A stretch of DNA of 51,674 bases from CAYNEO01 sp964396245 (GTDB lineage: Bacteria; Zixibacteria; MSB-5A5; GN15; FEB-12), in NCBI GenBank assembly GCA_964396245.1, contig CAYNEO010000027.1, positions 1-51,674 on the forward strand. The letters run 5' to 3'. Under the pieces are notes generated by a model, which saw only the letters and a program-made list of their open reading frames with translations, made no database searches and was not told the DNA's origin. A program made the translations under genes and the position numbers. This document shows, in pieces, positions 25,723 to 32,394 of this stretch (its first letter is position 1; each line of letters starts with the position of its first letter).

Positions 25723-26088
25723 CTATAGAGAATCAACTTTGATCAGGGTTGACATGGAATTGGTGTGCGTGGCCGCCTTGACGTCCTCCCAGGTTACCTG
25801 GACCAGGGCGCGGCGAAGATGCGCGTTGGCGGAACTGACCGACCAGGTCCGCACCACACCGTCGACCGTGTCTGCGCCGCCGGTCGGGTTGGTCGATGAC
25901 CGCAGCTGTTCCAGCTTCTCCTGCATCAACTGCGTGGCATTCGTCGTCTTATGAGACCAGTCATTACCGTCGAGCGCCACCATGGCCATGTTCAACAAGA
26001 GCAGCAGAGACATGCTGAGAATAATCATGGCTATGAGGACTTCGAGAATGGTAATGCCGTCCTCGTTTCTTACGCGTTTCGTTTTCAT
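25723..26088 (-). CDS. PilV-like minor prepilin
   Basis: 121 residues with prepilin motif DGITILEVLIAMIILSMSLL, cleavage after Gly, Glu at +5, and a short secreted part (NATQLMQEKLEQLRSSTNPT). The size and first place in the cluster fit PilV. AGGAG lies before the ATG. FimT, PilE and the major pilin are not in the cluster, so other pilus genes must be elsewhere. Confidence 0.88.
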   Translation of the reverse strand: MKTKRVRNEDGITILEVLIAMIILSMSLLLLLNMAMVALDGNDWSHKTTNATQLMQEKLEQLRSSTNPTGGADTVDGVVRTWSVSSANAHLRRALVQVTWEDVKAATHTNSMSTLIKVDSL

Positions 26089-26481
26089 TGCCGTTCTCCT
26101 GACTCATGCGCTGCCCGTAAGCTGTTCTAGATGACTCTCATCCGACCGACCGGTCGGCAATGGTTGCGCAGTGTCTTATTCATGGCCGTTTTGATACCAA
26201 TTCATTGTCCGTATTTTTCCTCCGATCTACATCAATTTGTAAATAACATGCCACGCAGACAGGAAACCCGTTCGGGATATTGCTGGGATTGCATAACTTG
26301 TTAGACAACAGAGCGTTATGGTGTTGGATCGCCGGCCGGTTGTGGCCTGTTCAGGAGAAGTTTGGTCCCGGATTTTGGTTTCTGCGGATCCTGATCGGCC
26401 TATACCTGTGGGATTTTTCCCATAGTTCAATAAGCACTGCTGATCAGGCTCCAGACTAGTTGTCTGCGTCCGAATTTGCCA
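26089..26481. other. Gene-free divergent region between pilV-like and aldehyde dehydrogenase genes
   Basis: About 390 bases without a gene, of lower GC than its surroundings. It must hold the pilus promoter. A TGGCATG-N4-TTACA stretch on the minus strand (around 26235-26255) recalls a -24/-12 (sigma-54) promoter but lacks the key GC at -12, so it is not called. An ACCGACCGGTCGGT palindrome lies near 26143-26156. Confidence 0.4.
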
Positions 26482-26510
26482 TTGTGCCCGCCCCCAAGGG
26501 CGTGTATTAT
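26482..26510 (+). promoter_or_regulatory. Promoter of the aldehyde dehydrogenase gene
   Basis: TTGTGC, 17 bases, TATTAT. It predicts a leader of about 140 bases before the ATG at 26655. Confidence 0.55.
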
Positions 26511-26654
26511 CGAAAGAAGCCGTACCCGGAACATCGAAATCGGCACAGACGGGCGCGATGAACCGTTATGAATTAGAAAGGACGAGACATCGATCCTCAC
26601 CGGAATGGCTGAATACGAAATGGCGAATGAGTTGCTTTCATAGGAGTGATTACC

Positions 26655-28079
26655 ATGGCAAAAAACTACAGGATGTACCTTGGCGGCGAGTGGGTCGACC
26701 GCAAGGAGAAGATTCGGGTCGAATCGCCGTATAACGACGAGCTGGTCGGCACGACAGCCGCGGCGTCAAAAGCGGACTTCACCGAAGCTATAGAGAAAGC
26801 GCACAAGGCATTTGCGGTCACACGCGAGTTGCCCTCGTACAAGCGCGAGGAAGCATGTCTCGCCATTTCCCACGCGCTGGAAAAGAATATCGAGAAATTC
26901 ACCAAGATGATGTGTCTGGAATTGGGCAAGGCCTACCAGGACTCGAAAGGCGAAGTACAGCGCGCGATTGGAGTCTTTCGCGTGTCCGCCGAGGAAGCCA
27001 AACGTATCGGCGGCGACATGATCGATCTTGACTGGTCGCCCGGCAGTGAGGAACGCGTGGGGTTGGTGCGCCGTTTCCCGGTCGGCGTCGTGGCCGGCAT
27101 CACGCCGTTCAATTTCCCGCTGAATCTGGTGGCGCACAAGATCGGCCCGGCGATTGCATCCGGGAATACGATTGTCATTAAACCGGCTTCCAAGACGCCT
27201 ATCATGGCTCTCATGCTGGCCGAACTGATCGACAAGACAGACTATCCGAAAGGCGCGGTTTCCATCCTGCCGGCCTCAGCGGAAAACGCCTCGCCGCTTA
27301 TCGAAGACGACCGGGTGAAACTGATCACATTTACCGGTTCGGCTGAAGTCGGCTGGTGGATCAAGAGCAAAGCGCCATACAAAGAAGTCGTTCTGGAACT
27401 GGGCGGCAACGCCGGTGTGGCCATTGCCGATGACGCCGACCTGGAATTCGCCACGACCCGTCTGCTGAAGGGAGCTTTCGGCGTGGCCGGGCAGTCCTGC
27501 ATTTCCGTACAGCGCATCTACGTGCAGGAAAAAGTGTACGACAAGGTTCTCGCCCTGATGCAGAAGAAGATCAAGACGCTCAAGGTGGGTGATCCGCTTG
27601 ATCCAAAGACCGATGTCGGTACTATGGTGGACACCAAGTCGGTGGAGAACACTCTCGAAGCAGTCAAAGCCGCGGTGAAGGGCGGCGCCAAAGTCATCAC
27701 GGGTAATAAAGCGAAGGGACGGTTGTTCTGGCCGACGGTGCTGACCGATGTCAAGGAAACGATGGATGTCTGTTCGAAAGAAGCCTTTGCGCCGCTGGCA
27801 GTCGTGCAAAAGTACAAGACGTTCAAGGAGGTCGTGGATCGTATCAATGATTCCGAGTATGGGCTTCAGGCGGGAGTATTCACCAATCGAATCAAAGACA
27901 TTTTCTATGCTTTCAAATACATCGATACCGGCGGCGTGGTGATCAATGATATCCCCACGTACCGGGCGGATCATCAGCCGTACGGCGGAATGAAAAAGTC
28001 AGGCGTGGGACGCGAGGGAGTTCGCTATGCCATCGAGGACATGACCGAGATCAAAATCCTTTCCATGAACCTCAAGTAG
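26655..28079 (+). CDS. Aldehyde dehydrogenase family protein
   Basis: NAD(P)-dependent oxidation of an aldehyde to an acid. Of two nearby starts, ATG at 26655 has AGGAG 8 bases upstream. The 474 residues show GITPFNFPLN (cofactor site), FTGSAEVGWWI, VVLELGGN (general base Glu) and catalytic Cys282 in GVAGQSC, then KEAFAPLAVVQKY and YGGMKKSGVGREG. The FNFP and ELGGN pattern with EAFAP is seen in lactaldehyde, glyceraldehyde-3-phosphate (non-phosphorylating) and succinic-semialdehyde dehydrogenases, so the substrate is open. It stands alone, followed by a hairpin. Confidence 0.93.
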   Translation: MAKNYRMYLGGEWVDRKEKIRVESPYNDELVGTTAAASKADFTEAIEKAHKAFAVTRELPSYKREEACLAISHALEKNIEKFTKMMCLELGKAYQDSKGEVQRAIGVFRVSAEEAKRIGGDMIDLDWSPGSEERVGLVRRFPVGVVAGITPFNFPLNLVAHKIGPAIASGNTIVIKPASKTPIMALMLAELIDKTDYPKGAVSILPASAENASPLIEDDRVKLITFTGSAEVGWWIKSKAPYKEVVLELGGNAGVAIADDADLEFATTRLLKGAFGVAGQSCISVQRIYVQEKVYDKVLALMQKKIKTLKVGDPLDPKTDVGTMVDTKSVENTLEAVKAAVKGGAKVITGNKAKGRLFWPTVLTDVKETMDVCSKEAFAPLAVVQKYKTFKEVVDRINDSEYGLQAGVFTNRIKDIFYAFKYIDTGGVVINDIPTYRADHQPYGGMKKSGVGREGVRYAIEDMTEIKILSMNLK

Positions 28080-28123
28080 CGCCTCGGAATACCGGCCAAC
28101 GTAACAGAAGGATTGATTCAATC

Positions 28124-28150
28124 GGAGAGCAGCCCTTGCGACTGCTCTCC
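28124..28150 (+). terminator. Hairpin after the aldehyde dehydrogenase gene
   Basis: GGAGAGCAG / CTGCTCTCC, 9 base pairs with a 9-base loop, followed by TTCTT. It lies between convergent genes; the T-tract is short. Confidence 0.6.
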
Positions 28151-28181
28151 TTCTTGCAGGTGACACCACACCAGGGGAGGG

Positions 28182-28598
28182 TCATTTGATCAGCCCCAGG
28201 CGTCTCAAGCGCACCCGGATAGCTCCATCCTGCCGTTGCAGGGTCTTGCCGATTTCGCCGATATCCTTGCCTTCTTTGAAGAGCGCCGCCAGTCGATTGT
28301 CTTCGGAAGTGTCCCACGGTTCGTATGCCCGGGGCGCCGTCTCGCGAACCTTGCTCAGGTCGACTATCCGTTTGCCGAAGGCGGTGATTTTTAGCTCGCT
28401 GTTGATCCGGATATGACCATCGGGAGTCACCCAATTCTCCAGCAGGTCAACCGCGACACTGATCGATGCCAGTATGTCCGAGAGCGTGACGGTCGGATAT
28501 GTCTTGAGCACCTGGTCATAGCCGGTACCTCTGGCCAGAAGCTTGAGAACATCCGTAATCGGAACCCCCGTGTCCCTGATATACACCAACTGATCCAT
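28182..28598 (-). CDS. DUF433-domain protein with C-terminal winged-helix-like part
   Basis: The frame extends upstream to 28745, but GAGGAGG 4 bases before the ATG at 28598 fixes the start, giving 138 residues. Residues 5-50 have the DUF433 pattern (DTGVPITDVLKLLARGTGYD, then YPTVTLSDILASISVA), a small DNA-binding fold often found as antitoxin. The C-terminus (EPWDTSEDNRLAALFKEGKD, then GAIRVRLRRLGLI) looks like a second helix-turn-helix. No toxin gene is adjacent, so a regulator role is more likely. It may control itself and the divergent RidA gene. Confidence 0.8.
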   Translation of the reverse strand: MDQLVYIRDTGVPITDVLKLLARGTGYDQVLKTYPTVTLSDILASISVAVDLLENWVTPDGHIRINSELKITAFGKRIVDLSKVRETAPRAYEPWDTSEDNRLAALFKEGKDIGEIGKTLQRQDGAIRVRLRRLGLIK

Positions 28599-28642
28599 CA
28601 AACCTCCTCTTCCGGTGTCCACGAGATAATAAGACGGCGTGT

Positions 28643-28661
28643 ACTGACAGGGGCTGTCAGT
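28643..28661. promoter_or_regulatory. Palindrome between divergent genes, possible operator
   Basis: ACTGACAG-GGG-CTGTCAGT is a perfect 8-base inverted repeat with a 3-base centre in the 165-base gap between the DUF433 and RidA genes. It is the size of a dimeric helix-turn-helix operator. Confidence 0.5.
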
Positions 28662-28763
28662 CAATCTGGTGTGATCGTCATTTTTTGGGCGCACTCGCTT
28701 GATTCGACGTTTCCCCGACGGTACCTTTTTCCGATTAACCGACAAGTCAAGCAGGAGGTGAGC

Positions 28764-29153
28764 GTGCGTAAGATGGTTTCATCGGGGTCACCGTACGAGA
28801 TTCCGATCGGCTTTTCGCGGGCGGTCCGTGTGGGCGATGTCATCGCTGTATCAGGCACCGCTCCGATTGCGAGCGACGGTTCCACAGCGTATGCCGGAGA
28901 CCCATATGGGCAGACCAAGCAATGCCTGGAGATTATTCAGCGGGCGATTGAAGATCTGGGCGGAAGGCTGTCCGATGTCATCCGGACGCGGATTTTCGTC
29001 ACCGATATGTCAAAATGGGAGGAAATCGGCCGAGCCCACGGTGAGACTTTCGGCGAGATTCGACCGGCGTCCTCGATAGTGGAGGTTACGAGTCTGGCAG
29101 GCAGGGACTGGTTTGTGGAAATCGAAGCCGATTGCATAGTTGCCGGGGATTAA
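28764..29153 (+). CDS. RidA/YjgF family protein
   Basis: RidA-type enzymes hydrolyse reactive enamines and imines. The GTG start is 5 bases after AGGAGG; a frame open from 28413 is not coding there. 129 residues: VGDVIAVSGTAPIASDG, then QTKQCLEIIQRAIEDLGGRL and the C-terminal VEVTSLAGRDWFVEIEADCI. The Arg usually found in the RidA active site (near the IR.ASS stretch) is present as RPASSIVEV. It diverges from the DUF433 gene. Confidence 0.92.
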   Translation: MRKMVSSGSPYEIPIGFSRAVRVGDVIAVSGTAPIASDGSTAYAGDPYGQTKQCLEIIQRAIEDLGGRLSDVIRTRIFVTDMSKWEEIGRAHGETFGEIRPASSIVEVTSLAGRDWFVEIEADCIVAGD

Positions 29154-29163
29154 AAGGTCATGC

Positions 29164-29193
29164 AAAAACCCGCCGGACCGGACGCCCGGCGGG
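29164..29193 (-). terminator. Rho-independent terminator on the minus strand
   Basis: On the minus strand CCCGCCGG / CCGGCGGG (8 base pairs) is followed by TTTTT. No protein gene on that strand lies upstream of it within 270 bases, so it may end a small RNA. It may also be a poor terminator for RidA on the plus strand. Confidence 0.65.
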
Positions 29194-29198
29194 GTGCC

Positions 29199-29256
29199 GT
29201 GAACCTTGATAGGGGCAAGGAGGTGAGATAGTTCCGAAACCCCTGTCGCAGGTTCA
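29199..29256 (-). ncRNA. Element B: hairpin presenting an anti-Shine-Dalgarno core
   Basis: A 7-base-pair outer stem (TGAACCT at 29200 with AGGTTCA at 29250) and an inner GGGG/CCCC stem enclose a 24-base loop; its minus-strand text contains ACCTCCTTG. The 29216-29247 part matches element A at 12 kb, and both lie before a minus-strand terminator. It is proposed as a small RNA; no promoter was confirmed, although 29300-29365 is an AT-rich patch. Confidence 0.3.
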
Positions 29257-29428
29257 TCACGGGTCTTGGTGCGTGGGTTTGGCCAAAAGGTACACCGCAA
29301 CCCGCAATTTTTGTTTACTTCAGTATCTCAATCTTACAAACTTTCTACTATATATACGTGTGAACCGGGCATAGTTTCGTACGCCGGCTTCATGCACCCG
29401 CCGGCTCAACCCTGAACATGGTCCCGTT

Positions 29429-30226
29429 ATGGCGAATGTACTCAAGAGACTCCTGCTCAACGGACTGCCGGAACCGCTGTCGCGCCCGTTCCGCAAATGG
29501 CATTACGCGCGGACAATACCGTCTGTCTCCGAGATAGAAGAGCCGGATTTCGCCGTCCTGCAGCAGCTGGTCAAGCCGGGTGAACCGGTGGTCGACGTCG
29601 GCGCCAACTACGGTCTCTACACCCACTTTCTGGCCCGTCTGGTCGGACCATCGGGGCAGGTCTTCGCCTTTGAGCCGGTGGCGGCGACTTTCGATGTTCT
29701 TGAACACAATATCAAGAAATGGCGATTGGAGAATGTCCGTCTGTTCGATATCGCCCTGTCCGACATGCAGACCCGGTTTGTGATGGAAATACCGATCCAC
29801 GAAACCGGTGTCGAGAGTTTCTATGACGCCCGCATCGTAACCGGCGAGCCCGAAGCGGGCCTGCGGCACGTGGAAATCGAGGCCGAAACGATGGATTCCG
29901 TCTTCGCGGAGAATCCGGCGCAACCGTCGTTTATCAAAATCGATGTCGAGGGTCACGAGTACCGGACACTGGTCGGCGCGCGACAGACGATCACCAGGTA
30001 CCGGCCGTCGCTGCTGATTGAAATAGCCGCTGATCCCGATGATCCTGCCTCGGACGGCGGCAAAATCAGAAAGGAACTCGGGGACCTCGGTTACGGGATC
30101 TATGTCTATGCTGACACCATCCTGCGGCGTAAACCCCAGGCGAAACCGAGCATCAACTACTTCTTTCTCAATTCTGGGCACATCGAACGGCTTCGCGGCG
30201 GCAATCTTGAGATAATCGACGAGTAG
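29429..30226 (+). CDS. FkbM-family SAM-dependent methyltransferase
   Basis: The 265 residues carry the class I methyltransferase motif VVDVGANYGLYTHFLA (about residues 54-69), FAFEPVAATFDVLEHNI (motif II) and the FkbM hallmark FIKIDVEGHEYRTL. Such enzymes methylate sugars or other small acceptors, often in surface glycan synthesis. No glycan cluster is visible beside it. The ATG has no clear ribosome site. An AT-rich patch at 29305-29365 probably holds its promoter. Confidence 0.9.
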   Translation: MANVLKRLLLNGLPEPLSRPFRKWHYARTIPSVSEIEEPDFAVLQQLVKPGEPVVDVGANYGLYTHFLARLVGPSGQVFAFEPVAATFDVLEHNIKKWRLENVRLFDIALSDMQTRFVMEIPIHETGVESFYDARIVTGEPEAGLRHVEIEAETMDSVFAENPAQPSFIKIDVEGHEYRTLVGARQTITRYRPSLLIEIAADPDDPASDGGKIRKELGDLGYGIYVYADTILRRKPQAKPSINYFFLNSGHIERLRGGNLEIIDE

Positions 30227-30235
30227 AATTGATCG

Positions 30236-30264
30236 TTGCGCATCGCCGATACCGGCCCTATCTT
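30236..30264 (+). promoter_or_regulatory. Promoter of nfo
   Basis: TTGCGC, 17 bases, TATCTT, starting 10 bases after the FkbM stop. The predicted leader is about 40 bases and contains the GAGGA ribosome site. Confidence 0.5.
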
Positions 30265-30309
30265 CGTCGAGAGTTTCATCTTTCACCGTTATGAGGACAA
30301 CGAGGACCT

Positions 30310-31164
30310 ATGCTGTTTGGAGCACACGAGTCGATTGCCGGGGGCGTGTTCAATGCGATCTATCGCGGGCAGAAAGCGACCTGCGATACGATCCAGATGT
30401 TCAACAAGTCGAACAATCAGTGGCGGGCGAAAATACTGACCGACGAAGAGATCGAGCAGTTTTTCCAGGCTATCGAAGAAACCGGTGTGACAGCCACCTG
30501 CTCGCATTCCAGCTACCTGATCAACATCGGCTCCCCCGACCCGGCGCTCAACAAGAAGTCGTTTGAATCTCTCAAGGTGGAAATGGAGCGGTGTAAGGCG
30601 CTTAAGATTCCGAACCTGGTCATGCACCCCGGCTCGCATGTTGGTTCGGGAGAAGAAACCGGGCTTAACACGATAGCCGACCGGATCAATGACCTTTTTG
30701 CCGCCCTCTCGAACAACACTGCGACCTTGTGCCTCGAGGCAACCGCCGGGCAGGGGACGAATCTCGGCTACACGTTCGAGCAATTGGCGTATATCATCGA
30801 CAGGGTTGAGGATAAGGACCATATGGGCGTCTGTCTTGATTCCTGCCATATTTTCGCCGCCGGTTACGCGTTGATCGACCGCAAAGAGTACGAAACGACG
30901 ATCAAGACATTCGATGATGTTGTCGGTCTGGACCGGTTGAAAGTGTTCCATCTCAACGACAGCAAGAAAGAGTTCGGTTCCAAGCGGGACCGTCACGAGC
31001 ATATTGGCGAGGGATTTATAGGTCTGGAGGGGTTCTACAATATTGTCAACGACCCGAAACTGGCGTCGGTACCGATGATTATCGAGACGCCCAAGGGGGA
31101 TGAACTGCTCGAGGACATACAGAACCTGAAAGTCCTGCGGGGGCTGGTCAAAAAGAAAAAATAG
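30310..31164 (+). CDS. nfo: Deoxyribonuclease IV (AP endonuclease)
   Basis: It cuts DNA 5' to abasic sites in base excision repair. 284 residues, TIM barrel with three zinc ions. Ligand motifs: GAHESIAGG, MHPGSHVG, CLEATAGQG, GVCLDSCHIFAAGY, VFHLNDSKKEFGSKRDRHEH then IGEG, and PMIIETPKG. GAGGA lies 5 bases before the ATG. Confidence 0.96.
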   Translation: MLFGAHESIAGGVFNAIYRGQKATCDTIQMFNKSNNQWRAKILTDEEIEQFFQAIEETGVTATCSHSSYLINIGSPDPALNKKSFESLKVEMERCKALKIPNLVMHPGSHVGSGEETGLNTIADRINDLFAALSNNTATLCLEATAGQGTNLGYTFEQLAYIIDRVEDKDHMGVCLDSCHIFAAGYALIDRKEYETTIKTFDDVVGLDRLKVFHLNDSKKEFGSKRDRHEHIGEGFIGLEGFYNIVNDPKLASVPMIIETPKGDELLEDIQNLKVLRGLVKKKK

Positions 31165-31169
31165 ACCGC

Positions 31170-31198
31170 TTGCCAACGACGCCCGATTGGTATAGTAT
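31170..31198 (+). promoter_or_regulatory. Promoter of the YchF-like gene
   Basis: TTGCCA, 17 bases, TAGTAT; transcription would start within two bases of the ATG at 31207, so the mRNA is almost leaderless. No Shine-Dalgarno is present. Confidence 0.55.
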
Positions 31199-31206
31199 TA
31201 CAGCCT

Positions 31207-32259
31207 ATGAAATTGGGCATAATTGGAAAACCGCAAAGCGGCAAGACGACCATATTCAACGCCGCCGCGGGGCGCGAAGAAGCTGTCGGTGACTACAGCC
31301 AGGCGGCGCATCGCGCGGTGATCAAGGTCCCGGACCGGCGTGTCGACGAGCTCGCGAAAATAGCGCATCCGAAAAAAGTCACCTACCCCGAAATCGAATT
31401 TCTGGACGCTCCCGGGTTTACGGGAAAGGGGAAAGATTCAGGCGGTGCGGAGGTGAATCCGGAAGTTCGCCTGATAGACGCGCTCATGCTCGTTATCGAT
31501 GCTTTTTCTCCCGACGCTACGCCCGAAACCGATATCCGGAATCTGATCGATGAAATGATTCTCTCGGACCAGGTGCTGATCGAGAATAACATCGAGAGGA
31601 AAGAGCGCAAAATCCAGCTCTCCGGCGACAAGTCGGAAGCGCGCGAGCTCGATCTTCTCAAGCAACATCTGGCCGCACTCGAGGAAGAAACCCTGCTTAT
31701 CGATGTTGACCTCGACCCGGAAGATGAAAAGCTCCTCCGCGGCTATCAGTTTTTGACTCGCAAACCACTGTTGATCGTTCTGAATATTGCCGAGGATGAT
31801 ATCGCACGGACGCAGGAAATCCGGGAGCAATACGCCAATTACGTGCAACCGGGCAAGCGGGATATTGCGGTGGTCTGCGGGAAAATCGAGATGGAATTAG
31901 TCTCGCTTGACGAGGAAGACCGCAAAGCATTTATGGACGAGATTGGGATTGACAAGCCGGCAGTCGAAAAAGTAATTCATAAATCGTATGATCTGCTCGG
32001 CCTGATATCGTTTTTGACTCTTGGCGAACCGGAAGTGCGAGCCTGGACCATCAAGAAAGGCACCAATGCCCACAGGGCGGCCGGCGCGATACACAGCGAT
32101 ATCGAGCGCGGTTTTATCCGGGCCGAGGTGGCGACATTCGATGATTACGTGGTGTACAAGACACTGCCGGCGTTGAAGGCGGCCGGCAAGTCCCGGCTTG
32201 AGGGGAAAGATTATATCGTTCAGGATGGCGATGTCATCCTGTTTCGCTTTGCCGTGTGA
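31207..32259 (+). CDS. ychF: Divergent YchF-type P-loop ATPase
   Basis: The 350 residues have an N-terminal G domain, a coiled-coil insert (residues 125-165) and a C-terminal TGS/DUF933 domain with TLGEPEVRAWTIKKGTNAHR then AAGAIHSDIERGFIRAEV, the clear YchF signature. The G1 loop is GKPQSGKTT rather than the usual GLPNVGKST, and the G3 region reads LDAPGFTGKGKD rather than DIAGLVKGA. YchF binds ATP and ribosomes and is tied to stress responses and to pth. Here the nucleotide site differs enough to suspect a subfamily with a changed role. Transcription is separate from lon. Confidence 0.88.
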   Translation: MKLGIIGKPQSGKTTIFNAAAGREEAVGDYSQAAHRAVIKVPDRRVDELAKIAHPKKVTYPEIEFLDAPGFTGKGKDSGGAEVNPEVRLIDALMLVIDAFSPDATPETDIRNLIDEMILSDQVLIENNIERKERKIQLSGDKSEARELDLLKQHLAALEEETLLIDVDLDPEDEKLLRGYQFLTRKPLLIVLNIAEDDIARTQEIREQYANYVQPGKRDIAVVCGKIEMELVSLDEEDRKAFMDEIGIDKPAVEKVIHKSYDLLGLISFLTLGEPEVRAWTIKKGTNAHRAAGAIHSDIERGFIRAEVATFDDYVVYKTLPALKAAGKSRLEGKDYIVQDGDVILFRFAV

Positions 32260-32263
32260 CCGG

Positions 32264-32298
32264 CGGGCGGGGGAACATTCTCCCGACCCTCCCGTTTT
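32264..32298 (+). terminator. Probable terminator after the YchF-like gene
   Basis: An imperfect stem (CGGG-C-GGG against CCC-T-CCCG) is followed directly by TTTT, 5 bases beyond the stop codon. Confidence 0.4.
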
Positions 32299-32329
32299 GA
32301 TAGTACATGCGCGGGAAGGTGTTCAAAAT

Positions 32330-32386
32330 ATGTCCACCCGTGCCGATCTACATAACAACAGAGAACTCTATCACCTCGACAAGTAG
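32330..32386 (+). CDS. 18-codon leader ORF before lon
   Basis: MSTRADLHNNRELYHLDK begins with an ATG that has GGAAGG 9 bases upstream, a better ribosome site than lon has, and its stop lies 8 bases before the lon ATG. Ribosomes ending here could restart on lon. It could also be chance. Confidence 0.35.
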   Translation: MSTRADLHNNRELYHLDK

Positions 32387-32394
32387 TTGACATA

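Noticed and set aside
26235..26255. Sigma-54-like promoter for the pilin genes (TGGCATG-N4-TTACA)
   Set aside because: The essential GC at -12 is missing, and no enhancer-binding site could be recognised.
26562..26660. Leader ORF before the aldehyde dehydrogenase gene
   Set aside because: The frame runs out of phase into the dehydrogenase gene and has no ribosome site.
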